Both the position numbers and the translations under genes were made by a program. The notes beneath the pieces were generated by a model. It ran no database searches and was not told the origin of the DNA. It worked only from the letters and a program-made list of their open reading frames with translations. A stretch of 64,000 nucleotides of DNA from an uncultured Lentisphaeria bacterium (lineage in GTDB: Bacteria > Verrucomicrobiota > Lentisphaeria > Victivallales > UBA1829). The stretch lies in assembly GCA_949282305.1 (NCBI GenBank), contig CASDPB010000011.1, positions 1 through 64,000 on the forward strand, given 5' to 3'. Shown here piece after piece: positions 55,628 to 63,655 of this stretch. How positions within the stretch are numbered: the first letter of the stretch is position 1; every line of letters starts with the position of its first letter.

Positions 55628-55655
55628 GGGACCTGAACCGGTCAGGTCCCTTTTT
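55628..55655 (+). terminator. Terminator of the HdeD-like gene, inside the 3' end of the DUF1848 gene
   Basis: Nine-base stem GGGACCTGA with TCAGGTCCC, loop of 5, then five T residues. The second arm covers the stop codon of the convergent gene (55642-55644). Confidence 0.85.
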
Positions 55656-56463
55656 GCTGTACCGGTTTCGTATTAGCGTAGCAGTAGATACAGCCGTTGC
55701 CGCAGGTGTTGTAGCTGCCGATGTCCACACTCGGGGCGCAGTTGCAGAACGGACGCTGGCTTCTGTCTTTTCCGGCAGGAAAACGTTTATGCGTCAGTTT
55801 CTCCATCAGCTCGGGGTCGATGCACGCGCCGGAACGGATTCCATACAGCTCCAGTCCTTCGCAGCAGGAGCGGAGTTCAAGCGCATGTTTTTCCGCGATG
55901 TTCTTGAACGCTCCGGCTGTTTCCGCAATCATTGATTCATCGGGGCGGATGACCGGACATTCCGCCATGTTCCGTTCCGTTTTCCGGTAGAAGTCGAGAA
56001 AGCTGATGACGCAGCGCTCCGTATAAGGCGCCAGCCGTTCCGCCAATGACTGAAAACACCGGATATGTTCCGCGACTCCATATTTTCCGGTGAAGAGAAT
56101 CGGGTCATAACGCCAGACGATCTTCTGTCTGCCGATCTGCTCCGAAAGCAGCCGGAACGTGCGGATGAGTTCCGTTTTCGGCGGCAGATGCTTTTCGATT
56201 GTGGTGTTATAAGGCGTCAGCGTGAACTGGAAATAATAACAATATCCCATGTCGTCGATTTCATGGAGCAGCGGCAGCATCGGAGCCGGATTTTTTGTCC
56301 AGAATACGATGCAGTCGATTTTGTCCGGAGAGAGACTGATCTCTCTGATCTGTTTCGGGTTGAAGGGATTGCGAACGGAAACCGATCCGGTTTTCAGCCG
56401 TTCCAGCATCCATCTTCCGTAATACGCCGGAATGTCCGTGCGTCTGCTTGCGCTGATGACCAT
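55642..56463 (-). CDS. DUF1848 family protein with a C-terminal radical-SAM-like cysteine motif
   Basis: This is a 273-residue protein. The N-terminus reads MVISASRRTDIPAYYGRWML, and VFWTKNPAPMLPLL (about residue 55) is characteristic of DUF1848. Near the C-terminus Cys240, Cys242, Cys254, Cys258 and Cys261 cluster. The last three form CX3CX2C, the iron-sulfur pattern of radical SAM enzymes, here at the wrong end of the chain. It may bind a 4Fe-4S cluster; the chemistry is unknown. It is convergent with the HdeD-like gene and is a single gene with no clear partners. Confidence 0.85.
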   Translation of the reverse strand: MVISASRRTDIPAYYGRWMLERLKTGSVSVRNPFNPKQIREISLSPDKIDCIVFWTKNPAPMLPLLHEIDDMGYCYYFQFTLTPYNTTIEKHLPPKTELIRTFRLLSEQIGRQKIVWRYDPILFTGKYGVAEHIRCFQSLAERLAPYTERCVISFLDFYRKTERNMAECPVIRPDESMIAETAGAFKNIAEKHALELRSCCEGLELYGIRSGACIDPELMEKLTHKRFPAGKDRSQRPFCNCAPSVDIGSYNTCGNGCIYCYANTKPVQQKGT

Positions 56464-56544
56464 AGATAAAAAATTCCGCCTTTCCTCCGTAACTTACATC
56501 TGCTGATGTTCAGGGACGGGATTTTTTCCGTTTCATATTTTCAT

Positions 56545-56586
56545 AAAAAAAGCAACTGAGGGATCTGCTTGTGCCGTCAGTTGCTT
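56545..56586 (-). terminator. Rho-independent terminator of the ior-paaK-ACT operon
   Basis: Ten-base stem AAGCAACTGA with TCAGTTGCTT, then seven T residues on the minus strand, about 25 bases past the ACT gene stop. Confidence 0.88.
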
Positions 56587-56610
56587 TGGACTTCGGATAT
56601 TCCGGTCGGA

Positions 56611-57036
56611 TTACTGGAAGATATCCTCCGGTTCGACGAATTTCACAGCGTCGTCCGCCTTGAGCTTCTCAATCGCGACATCCGGCGCATCAAAACGGAA
56701 AATGATAATCGCCGCTTTCGTCGCCGCAAACGCATACATGTATTCCACATTGATCGAATACCTGCTGAGCGTATCCAGAATCGAGCACATGCCGCCGGGA
56801 CGGTTCGGAACCTCGACAGCCACGACATCCGTCACCCGGACAATGATCTGATTCCGTGTGAGGACGTCGCGCGCCTTTTCCCAGTCTTTGGTGATGACGC
56901 GCAGAATTCCGAAATCCGTCGTATCGGCGAGGGAAAGCGTCAGAATATCAATATTGTTTTCCGCAAGCAGTTTGCAGATTTTGTTCAGAGAACCGGGTTT
57001 GTTCTCCGCAAAGATCGAGAGCTGATTCAGTTTCAT
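56611..57036 (-). CDS. Tandem ACT-domain protein
   Basis: This 141-residue protein is built of two ACT domains: residues 1-66 (QLSIFAENKPGSLNKICKLL) and 70-141 (VVAVEVPNRPGGMCSILDTL). ACT domains bind amino acids. This two-domain form is often found next to phenylacetate-CoA ligase and indolepyruvate oxidoreductase genes, and probably senses aromatic amino acids. It is last in the operon, 17 bases after the paaK stop. Confidence 0.9.
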   Translation of the reverse strand: MKLNQLSIFAENKPGSLNKICKLLAENNIDILTLSLADTTDFGILRVITKDWEKARDVLTRNQIIVRVTDVVAVEVPNRPGGMCSILDTLSRYSINVEYMYAFAATKAAIIIFRFDAPDVAIEKLKADDAVKFVEPEDIFQ

Positions 57037-57053
57037 CGTAAACCCCTTTCCGG

Positions 57054-58388
57054 TTAATTGTTGCTGCGGCGGTCAATGACGCGCTTTGCCTTGCCTTCGC
57101 TCCTCGGGATCGAGTTCGGCGGAAGCATTTTGACCGCGACGCGGATGCCGAGGACTTTTTCTATGGCGTGGGAGAAGCGTGCGGTCAGCGTCTCGATCGC
57201 GCTGATTTTGTCGCTGAACATCTCCTGCGTCATTTCAATGTCGACCTCGACGTTGTCGAGCCCGTGGCTCCGCGTCAGAATGATCTGATAGTGCGGCAGA
57301 TTCTTTTCCTCGTTGAGAATCGCGGTCTCGATCTGAGACGGGAAGACGTTGACGCCGCGGATGATGAACATGTCGTCGCTGCGGTGCGATATCTTTGAAA
57401 TCCGGCGGATGGTGCGTCCGCAGGCGCATTTTTCCGTCATGATGCTTGTCAGATCTCGCGTCCGGTAGCGGAGCATGGGCATCGCCATCTTGGAAAGCGT
57501 GCTCAGAACGAGTTCTCCTTCCTGTCCGTCCGGCAGGACTTCCAGCGTGTCGGGGTCGATGATCTCCGGGTAATAGTGGTCTTCAAAGATATGGAGACCG
57601 CACTGGCATTCGCACGCCGCGCCGACGCCGGGTCCCGTGATTTCGGAGAGCCCGTAAATGTCGAACGCCTTGATGCCCGCGCCCTCTTCAATATGGCGGC
57701 GCATCTCCTCCGTCCACGGTTCCGCGCCGAACATGCCGCGGCGGAGCGGAAGTTTGCGGAGATCAACCCCCATTTTCCGGGCTTCTTCGATCATGTGGAC
57801 AAAGTAGCTTGGCGTGCATGCAATTGCGGTTACGCCGAAGTCCTTCATCAGCATGATCTGGCGTTCCGTATTTCCGCCGGAAGCGGGAATCACGGTGGCG
57901 CCGAGTCCCTCTGCGCCGTAGTGCGCGCCGAGTCCGCCGGTGAAGAGCCCGTAACCGAAGGAGACCTGCACAATGTCATCGCTGGAAACTCCCGCCGCCG
58001 CCATTGCGCGCATCATGGTCTCCTGCCATACGTCGAGGTCGCTTTTCGTGTAGGCGACGACGATCGGCTTGCCCGTGGTTCCGCTGGATGCGTGCAGACG
58101 CACAATGTCCTTGAGCGGGCTTGCGAACAATCCGAAGGGATAAGTGTCGCGGAGATCCGCCTTGATCGTGAACGGCAGGTGTTTCACATCGTCCAGGCTT
58201 CTGAAGTCGTCGGGCGTCAGATTTTTTTCTTCCATGCGTTTGCGGTAAAACGGCACATTTTCGTATGCCCGCCGGATGATCCGGGCAAAACGCTCCGTTT
58301 GAAGTTCCCTGAGTTTTTCCATCGGCAGATAGTCCGGCGCACTGACCGGATTGAATCCCGGATTCCCCATTCGTTTATACTCTGACAT
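57054..58388 (-). CDS. paaK: Phenylacetate-CoA ligase
   Basis: This 444-residue protein is a full-length PaaK of the adenylate-forming family. Key motifs are LHASSGTTGKPIVVAY (residues about 92-107, the ATP-binding P-loop), DIYGLSEITGPGV (about 235) and RYRTRDLT (about 310), with the adenylation/thioesterification hinge near RSDDMFIIRGVNVFPSQ. It joins aryl acids such as phenylacetate to CoA with ATP, or runs in reverse to make ATP from aryl-CoA. The frame continues 28 codons upstream, but the ATG at 58388 has AGGAAG. It lies downstream of iorB, so it very likely handles the aryl-acyl-CoA made by the oxidoreductase. Confidence 0.95.
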   Translation of the reverse strand: MSEYKRMGNPGFNPVSAPDYLPMEKLRELQTERFARIIRRAYENVPFYRKRMEEKNLTPDDFRSLDDVKHLPFTIKADLRDTYPFGLFASPLKDIVRLHASSGTTGKPIVVAYTKSDLDVWQETMMRAMAAAGVSSDDIVQVSFGYGLFTGGLGAHYGAEGLGATVIPASGGNTERQIMLMKDFGVTAIACTPSYFVHMIEEARKMGVDLRKLPLRRGMFGAEPWTEEMRRHIEEGAGIKAFDIYGLSEITGPGVGAACECQCGLHIFEDHYYPEIIDPDTLEVLPDGQEGELVLSTLSKMAMPMLRYRTRDLTSIMTEKCACGRTIRRISKISHRSDDMFIIRGVNVFPSQIETAILNEEKNLPHYQIILTRSHGLDNVEVDIEMTQEMFSDKISAIETLTARFSHAIEKVLGIRVAVKMLPPNSIPRSEGKAKRVIDRRSNN

Positions 58389-58428
58389 TCTTCCTGAACC
58401 TGTATTATGTGATTGTGATGAGTAAGAC

Positions 58429-58896
58429 TTATTCCTGCGCCCGCTTGAATGCGGCGATGTTCTGTTCTGCAACTTCGCCTTTGAAAGACTCGCGGATCAG
58501 AGCGATCCAGAGTTCCTCGGGGAATTTGAGATATTTGTTGAGACGGCCGAGCATTGCGATGTTCAGCATTCTGGACTTCGCATCCTCTTCGTTGATTTCC
58601 GAGGGGCGGATGATGACGGCATCTTTTTTCAGATATTTCTCGTTGACTTCGATCTGATCTTCGGAAACCGCCACCAGATAGTCCGCCTGTCCTTCGGGAA
58701 TCATCGGACTGTAGACCTTGTCGCCGAAACGGACGTCGCTGGAGACGGAGCCGCCGCGCTGGCTCATGCCGTGCAGTTCGCTTTTCTTGACGTCGTAGTT
58801 CATGCGGAATGCGGCTTCCGTCAGCATGTCGGACGCCTTGATGATACCTTGCCCCCCGATTCCGGCGAACAGAACATTTGTCAGTTTGTTTTCCAT
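58429..58896 (-). CDS. iorB: Indolepyruvate ferredoxin oxidoreductase, beta (gamma-domain) subunit
   Basis: This 155-residue protein has the IorB signature LFAGIGGQGIIKASDMLTEA (residues about 7-27) and HGMSQRGGSVSSDVRFGDKV. It is the 2-oxoacid:acceptor oxidoreductase gamma-type subunit. It is somewhat shorter than the common 180-200 residues. The ATG at 58896 has AGAGAGG 8 bases upstream; an ATG at 58902 also exists, but its spacing is too small. It lies 14 bases after the iorA stop and forms a complex with IorA. Confidence 0.93.
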   Translation of the reverse strand: MENKLTNVLFAGIGGQGIIKASDMLTEAAFRMNYDVKKSELHGMSQRGGSVSSDVRFGDKVYSPMIPEGQADYLVAVSEDQIEVNEKYLKKDAVIIRPSEINEEDAKSRMLNIAMLGRLNKYLKFPEELWIALIRESFKGEVAEQNIAAFKRAQE

Positions 58897-58910
58897 TGTC
58901 ATGACCTCTC

Positions 58911-60491
58911 TTACTTTTTGAGCTTGGAAAGTTTCTTCATCTGAAGAATGCAGGGGCGGCGCGCGATGATGACGCTGGCGTCGTTGGACGCAAGGCGTTT
59001 TTTGACGAGTTCGACAAACTCGTCATGTTTGAGCGTCGGGTCGATCACGTCCACATTGTCCGCGCCTGCCGCTCTGCAGATTGCCTCCAGGTTCAGCTGC
59101 GAGGCGTCGGTCATGTTCAGATGGCGTCCCGTCGCGGGGTTCTCCTGAAGCCCGGTCATTGCCGTTGTGGAGTTGTCGAGAATCAGAACCAGATGGCCTG
59201 TCGCCGGCTTGTTGTAAACCATTTCCACGATTCCCGTGATGCCGCTGTGAACGAACGTGCTGTCGCCGATGACGCTGACGACTTTCCGCGCGTCTTCTTC
59301 CGCGAGTCCGTGCCGGAGCCCCAGTCCCGCGCCGATGCTTGCGCCCATGCAGACGCAGCAGTCGATTGCATTGAACGGCGGAAGCACGCCGAGCGTATAA
59401 CAGCCGATGTCGCCGGAGACGATACAGCCCAGGTCGCGCAATGTCTCAAAGACTTTGCGGTGAGGGCATCCCGGACAGAGCTGCGGCGGACGCCCCGGCT
59501 TCGACGGAGCTTCCGGCGTTTCATCCCTGTTGACTAGTTTCGTGACCTTTGCAACATTGAGTTCACCGAAAAGGAAGGCGTCGCCTTTGGGCTCCACCTG
59601 AATTCCATGCGCCAGAATCTTTTCCGCCATGACCTTTTCGCCTTCCTCCACGACGACGGTGCGCCGACAGCCTTCCGTGAATTTGCGGATCGCCTCATAG
59701 GGCAGGGGCCATGTCATGCCGAGTTTGAGAATGCGCGCCTCGGGAAACGCCTCCCGCGCATGCTGGAAAGCGGCTCCGGCGCAGATGATGCCGAGATCGG
59801 ACTTTTCCGGACCGGAGACCTGATGCAGATCGGATTTTTCGTTCCATTCCGCAAGCGCCTTCATGCTGTTGACCAGTTTGACATGCGCACCTTTGGCAAA
59901 CGCGGGGATCATGACACGCTCTTTGACGGCACGGCGGTAGTTTCTGGCGGCGGGAGCTTCTTTGGCTTTCCAGCGGTTCACGATGCCGCGGGAATGGCAG
60001 ACGCGCGTGGTCATGCGGAGCATCGCCGGCACGTGGAACTGTTCGGAAAGTTCAAGCGCCCTGATCGTGAAATCATAGGCTTCCTGACTGTCGGACGGCT
60101 CGAACATGGGCATCTGGGCGGCAATCGCGTAAAGACGGTTGTCCTGCTCGTTCTGGCTGGACGCCATGCCCGGATCGTCGGCGGATATGAGAAGGAGCCC
60201 GCCTTCGACGCCGATATAGGTCAACGTGAACAGGGGATCGGCGGCGACATTGACGCCGACATGCTTCATTGTGACAATCGTTCTTGCGCCGGAGAACGCG
60301 ACTCCGGAGGCGACTTCCAGCGCCACTTTTTCATTCGGAGCCCATTCGGCGCTGCCGCCGATGGCGGAGAAATGTTCGAGAATCTCTGTCGAGGGAGTCC
60401 CCGGATAACCGGTTCCGAGTTTCACTCCGCAGGCAAGAGCCGCCTCGGCGACCGCTTCGTCGCCGCTGAGGATAATACGTTGTTCTGCCAT
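58911..60491 (-). CDS. iorA: Indolepyruvate ferredoxin oxidoreductase, alpha (TPP) subunit lacking the ferredoxin domain
   Basis: This is a 526-residue protein. The N-terminal pyrimidine-binding region reads GVKLGTGYPGTPSTEILEHF. CPGCPHRKVFETL leads the TPP/Mg2+ domain, with VIGDSTFVHSGITG and LILDNSTTAMTG. It decarboxylates aryl-pyruvates (from Trp, Phe, Tyr) to arylacetyl-CoA. The usual IorA continues about 60-100 residues with an 8Fe ferredoxin domain, but this one stops right after RRPCILQMKKLSKLKK, and iorB follows within 14 bases, so no remnant is present. Electrons must go to another carrier. It is first in the ior-paaK-ACT operon, and its ATG follows AGGTGA. Confidence 0.93.
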   Translation of the reverse strand: MAEQRIILSGDEAVAEAALACGVKLGTGYPGTPSTEILEHFSAIGGSAEWAPNEKVALEVASGVAFSGARTIVTMKHVGVNVAADPLFTLTYIGVEGGLLLISADDPGMASSQNEQDNRLYAIAAQMPMFEPSDSQEAYDFTIRALELSEQFHVPAMLRMTTRVCHSRGIVNRWKAKEAPAARNYRRAVKERVMIPAFAKGAHVKLVNSMKALAEWNEKSDLHQVSGPEKSDLGIICAGAAFQHAREAFPEARILKLGMTWPLPYEAIRKFTEGCRRTVVVEEGEKVMAEKILAHGIQVEPKGDAFLFGELNVAKVTKLVNRDETPEAPSKPGRPPQLCPGCPHRKVFETLRDLGCIVSGDIGCYTLGVLPPFNAIDCCVCMGASIGAGLGLRHGLAEEDARKVVSVIGDSTFVHSGITGIVEMVYNKPATGHLVLILDNSTTAMTGLQENPATGRHLNMTDASQLNLEAICRAAGADNVDVIDPTLKHDEFVELVKKRLASNDASVIIARRPCILQMKKLSKLKK

Positions 60492-60527
60492 AATATTTCA
60501 CCTGTGATTTATTTCAGTAAAACAGTA

Positions 60528-60556
60528 ATCTAATCCGGATTCACTTGAATTGCAAA
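60528..60556 (-). promoter_or_regulatory. Promoter of the ior operon with a palindrome in the spacer
   Basis: On the minus strand TTGCAA and TAGATT are separated by 17 bases. AATCCGGATT, a perfect 10-base palindrome (60533-60542), overlaps the -10 end of the spacer and could be an operator. Confidence 0.45.
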
Positions 60557-60570
60557 TAATTTCAGCTTTT

Positions 60571-61542
60571 TTACAGAAGAATGATCAGGACAGCTCCGGC
60601 AACCATCACGAGAGAGCCCGCCAGTTTCCGCCGGAGTCCCTTTTCATGGAACAGGACGCCGCCGAAGAAAACACTCAGCAATGCCGAAAGCTGGAACAGA
60701 GCCAGTGCATAGCTGACCTGCATTCTCCCGAAGACGACATTCGTCGTAAACTGCATGATGCCGGTGGTCGAGGCGAGAACCAGCAGGAGAAGCAGAGATT
60801 TCCTGTTCAGGGCAAACGCCTGCCGCACCGTTTTCCACATCCTGCCGTGACAACCGGAATGATGCGCAAGAAAACCGTCGTATTCCTCCCATTCCGCCGC
60901 TTCCTCCCGCCTGTGGCTGACAATGTGGGCAAGAACCGTATTGCAGAAGTAGAGCAGGGTCGAAAATACGGCGCTCAGGATGCACCACATCGCAAACGAG
61001 GTGAACGGATTTGACGCGGTGATCGTCTGTTTCAGGAAAACGGCTTCCGTCGCCGTGCAGAAAATCGCGTAGAAACGGAACTGAATATCCGGGCGCAGAA
61101 GCATTTTCACAGAAAACGATTCGCCTTGTTTTTCCCGCATGAGCACGAAACTTCCGGCAAGAATCAGAAAAATTCCGATGATGCCCCAAGGTCCCGGAAC
61201 CTCTCCGATCAGGAAGAAGGCGGCGATCATGCTTACAATGACTTTATAGGAGTTGAGCGGCCCGAGCACGGAGAGTTCACCGTAATTCAGCGCCTTGATC
61301 AGACATGCGTTTCCGACTGCCGCGAGAATTCCCGACGCCGCCATCGGCAGCCAGAATGCGGCGCCCGGCTTTCCGAGTTCGAGAAAAGGCAGGCAGGGAA
61401 GCATGACAACGGAAAGCGCGATATAGGAAAAACAGTTGACTTTCAGTGACGGTTCGCCGTGAGAAGTCAGTTGTTTCTGGACGACATTGGAATAGGCGTT
61501 GGAAAAGATTCTCGCGAATACGGCAAGGATGGTAAGCAGCAT
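60571..61542 (-). CDS. DMT-superfamily (EamA-like) transporter
   Basis: This 323-residue protein has about 10 membrane helices in two repeats. The first repeat ends with LGPLNSYKVIVSMIAAFFLI then GIIGIFLILAGSFVLMREKQ, the EamA pattern. The second repeat ends with VSYALALFQLSALLSVFFGG. It is probably an exporter of amino acids or other metabolites. A hydrophilic insert (residues about 215-245) separates the halves. It has its own promoter (61584-61611) and lies upstream of the ior operon, so it might move aromatic metabolites, but this is a guess. Confidence 0.85.
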   Translation of the reverse strand: MLLTILAVFARIFSNAYSNVVQKQLTSHGEPSLKVNCFSYIALSVVMLPCLPFLELGKPGAAFWLPMAASGILAAVGNACLIKALNYGELSVLGPLNSYKVIVSMIAAFFLIGEVPGPWGIIGIFLILAGSFVLMREKQGESFSVKMLLRPDIQFRFYAIFCTATEAVFLKQTITASNPFTSFAMWCILSAVFSTLLYFCNTVLAHIVSHRREEAAEWEEYDGFLAHHSGCHGRMWKTVRQAFALNRKSLLLLLVLASTTGIMQFTTNVVFGRMQVSYALALFQLSALLSVFFGGVLFHEKGLRRKLAGSLVMVAGAVLIILL

Positions 61543-61583
61543 GATGTTCCGTTCTTTCCTGATTTACAGACTGTGCACGGCAT

Positions 61584-61611
61584 AATATATTCTTTTTGCT
61601 CTCTTTTGCAA
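61584..61611 (-). promoter_or_regulatory. Promoter of the DMT transporter gene
   Basis: On the minus strand TTGCAA and TATATT are separated by 16 bases, about 40 bases before the start. Confidence 0.5.
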
Positions 61612-61632
61612 GAAAATGCGGAAGGAAACAAT

Positions 61633-61661
61633 TTGAATCGGGCGCGTTGGGCATTTATATT
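61633..61661 (+). promoter_or_regulatory. Promoter of the hydroxyacid dehydrogenase-AraC pair
   Basis: TTGAAT and TATATT are separated by 17 bases, about 27 bases before the ATG at 61689. Confidence 0.55.
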
Positions 61662-61688
61662 GCTGGGTCAACCAATGAGGTGCAGCGT

Positions 61689-62651
61689 ATGGAACACAGG
61701 AAAATCGTGATTCTGGACGGGTTTGCCGCAAATCCTGGAGACCTGTCATGGAGCGAAATCGAGGCGATGGGAGACTGCCGGATCTATGCCCGGTGCGATT
61801 CCGAGCAGGAGATTGTGGAGCGTGCCGCCGATGCGGAAATCATTCTGACCAATAAATCGGTCATATCCCGCCTGGTGATGGAACAGCTTCCGAAACTGAA
61901 ATATATCGCGGTTCAGGCAACCGGTTACAACGTCGTGGACATTCAGGCGGCGCGGGAGCGCGGGATTCTGGTCAGCAACGTGCCGGCATACAGTACGGAT
62001 TCCGTGGCGCAGCTTACGTTTGCGCTGATCCTGGAACTGATGAACCGCACGGGAAAATATGCGGACGCCGTGGCGGAAGGTGAGTGGTGCCGGTGCAGGG
62101 ATTTCACATTCTCGCTGGGGCAGTCTCACGAGCTTGCCGGACTGACGTTCGGCATTGTCGGCTTCGGCTCCATCGGCAGGGCGGTCGCAAAGATTGCGGA
62201 CGCATTCGGAATGAAAGTGCTGGCGGCGGTGCGGACTCCGAAGGAATCCGGAATTGCGGAGTTCGTTTCCCTGGAAACGCTGTTTTCAGAAAGCGACATC
62301 GTTTCTCTGCATTGTCCGCTGACGGACGAGACAAAATTGCTGGTTAATGAAAAAACATTATCCCTAATGAAGAAGACTGCGCTCCTCATCAACACGGCGC
62401 GCGGCGGTCTGGTGGACGAAAAGGCGCTGGCGGACGCCCTGAACTGCGGACGCATTGCGGGGGCGGGACTCGATGTGCTGTCAACGGAACCGCCGTCCGC
62501 GGACAATCCGATGCTGACGGCGAAACACTGCATCATCACGCCTCACGTAGCCTGGGCGTCTTTCGAGGCGCGCCGCCGCCTGATTGACGTCTGCGCGGCA
62601 AATGTCCGGGCGTATCTTGCGGGGAAACCGGTCAACCTTGTAACGCCGTGA
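61689..62651 (+). CDS. D-2-hydroxyacid dehydrogenase (glycerate dehydrogenase-like)
   Basis: This 320-residue NAD-dependent enzyme has FGIVGFGSIGRAVAKIADAF (Rossmann GxGxxG, residues about 148-167) and the catalytic set Arg in LINTARGGLVDE, Glu in LSTEPPS and His in IITPHVAW. It reversibly reduces a 2-oxoacid, with hydroxypyruvate, glyoxylate or an aryl-pyruvate possible. The frame is open 31 codons upstream, but the ATG at 61689 has GAGGTG and starts the family N-terminus. It is followed 21 bases later by an AraC regulator, so the two form an operon. Confidence 0.93.
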   Translation: MEHRKIVILDGFAANPGDLSWSEIEAMGDCRIYARCDSEQEIVERAADAEIILTNKSVISRLVMEQLPKLKYIAVQATGYNVVDIQAARERGILVSNVPAYSTDSVAQLTFALILELMNRTGKYADAVAEGEWCRCRDFTFSLGQSHELAGLTFGIVGFGSIGRAVAKIADAFGMKVLAAVRTPKESGIAEFVSLETLFSESDIVSLHCPLTDETKLLVNEKTLSLMKKTALLINTARGGLVDEKALADALNCGRIAGAGLDVLSTEPPSADNPMLTAKHCIITPHVAWASFEARRRLIDVCAANVRAYLAGKPVNLVTP

Positions 62652-62672
62652 CTTGATTTCAGGTGGGATGCT

Positions 62673-63509
62673 ATGCTGAAAGTGCCGGAACCGAACAATT
62701 TTTCATGTATTCACAGACCGGAACCGAACGTCATGCCGGATCTTCCCCTGCCGTTCTGCCTGCGTTCCGCAGGGCATTATCTCCGCCTGAAGGAACATTA
62801 CGAACGGATTCCCGCCGGAGCCAAGCCGTTTGTCCAGTTTTTCTGGGGAATCAGCGGAGACGGCGAGTTCATCGTTGACGGCGAACCGCAGATTCTGCAT
62901 CCGGGAGATGTCTTTTACCGGATGCCGGGCGAGCCCCATTTTCAAGGGGCGCTTTCGGAACGGTGGGAATACCGCTGGTTCACTTTCGACGGAGAAGGCG
63001 CGGAAAATTTCATGCGCTCCTACGGGTATCCCCACCGCTGTTTTCACGCGGGGATCTGTCCGCATGAACTGTTTCTCCGTCTGGAGGAGCTGCTTCAGGA
63101 GATGAGCCCGTATGCCTGGCGCGAAATGATTTCCGTGGCTTCCTCCATTCTCGCGAGAGCGGGGGGACGCGAGGACTGTTCCACTCGGGAAGGGCGGCTC
63201 GTCTGCGAAGTGATCCGGCTCTGCCGCGAGAATTACGGCAATCCGGATTTGAATATCAACTCCATTGCGGAACAGCTCAAGGTGAACCGTTCCACTCTGC
63301 GGCGCATCTTTCAGGAGAAAATGAATATCGCCCCGAGCCAGTATCTGAGCCGGATGCGGATTCAGCGCGCATTGTCACTGCTTCAGGAAACCATCCTTCC
63401 GCTTTCCGAAGTCGCGAAGGAATGCGGCTTTACCGATGCGAGTTATTTTTCCCGCGTGATCCGGCGCAGTGTGGGCGATACTCCGAAACGCTTCCGGGAA
63501 CGAATCTGA
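62673..63509 (+). CDS. AraC-family transcriptional regulator
   Basis: This 278-residue protein has an N-terminal cupin-like sensor (residues about 45-110, GEFIVDGEPQILHPGDVFYR). The C-terminal double HTH (about 175-278) has LNINSIAEQLKVNRSTLRRI then LPLSEVAKECGFTDASYFSR and a typical closing GDTPKRFRERI. It probably senses a sugar or small acid. AGGTGGG precedes the ATG. It follows the hydroxyacid dehydrogenase gene in the same operon and may control it or neighbouring loci. Its candidate DNA sites are not identified. Confidence 0.93.
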   Translation: MLKVPEPNNFSCIHRPEPNVMPDLPLPFCLRSAGHYLRLKEHYERIPAGAKPFVQFFWGISGDGEFIVDGEPQILHPGDVFYRMPGEPHFQGALSERWEYRWFTFDGEGAENFMRSYGYPHRCFHAGICPHELFLRLEELLQEMSPYAWREMISVASSILARAGGREDCSTREGRLVCEVIRLCRENYGNPDLNINSIAEQLKVNRSTLRRIFQEKMNIAPSQYLSRMRIQRALSLLQETILPLSEVAKECGFTDASYFSRVIRRSVGDTPKRFRERI

Positions 63510-63583
63510 TCCGCGGGATGCTGAAATGATGAGATGAGTTTTTTTTATGCAGGTTCCGCAGCTGTGCAAACCGCTTCACGGGG

Positions 63584-63617
63584 GCAGGAGAGCCGCTTTG
63601 CCGGGGAACTCTCCTGC
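63584..63617. repeat. Inverted repeat before the NimA-like gene
   Basis: GCAGGAGAG and CTCTCCTGC are perfect 9-base arms with a 16-base loop and no T-run. It is a possible operator or leader hairpin of the downstream gene. Confidence 0.35.
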
Positions 63618-63655
63618 GGAGTCAACAGGAAAAAGAAAACAAGGAGGATATGAAA

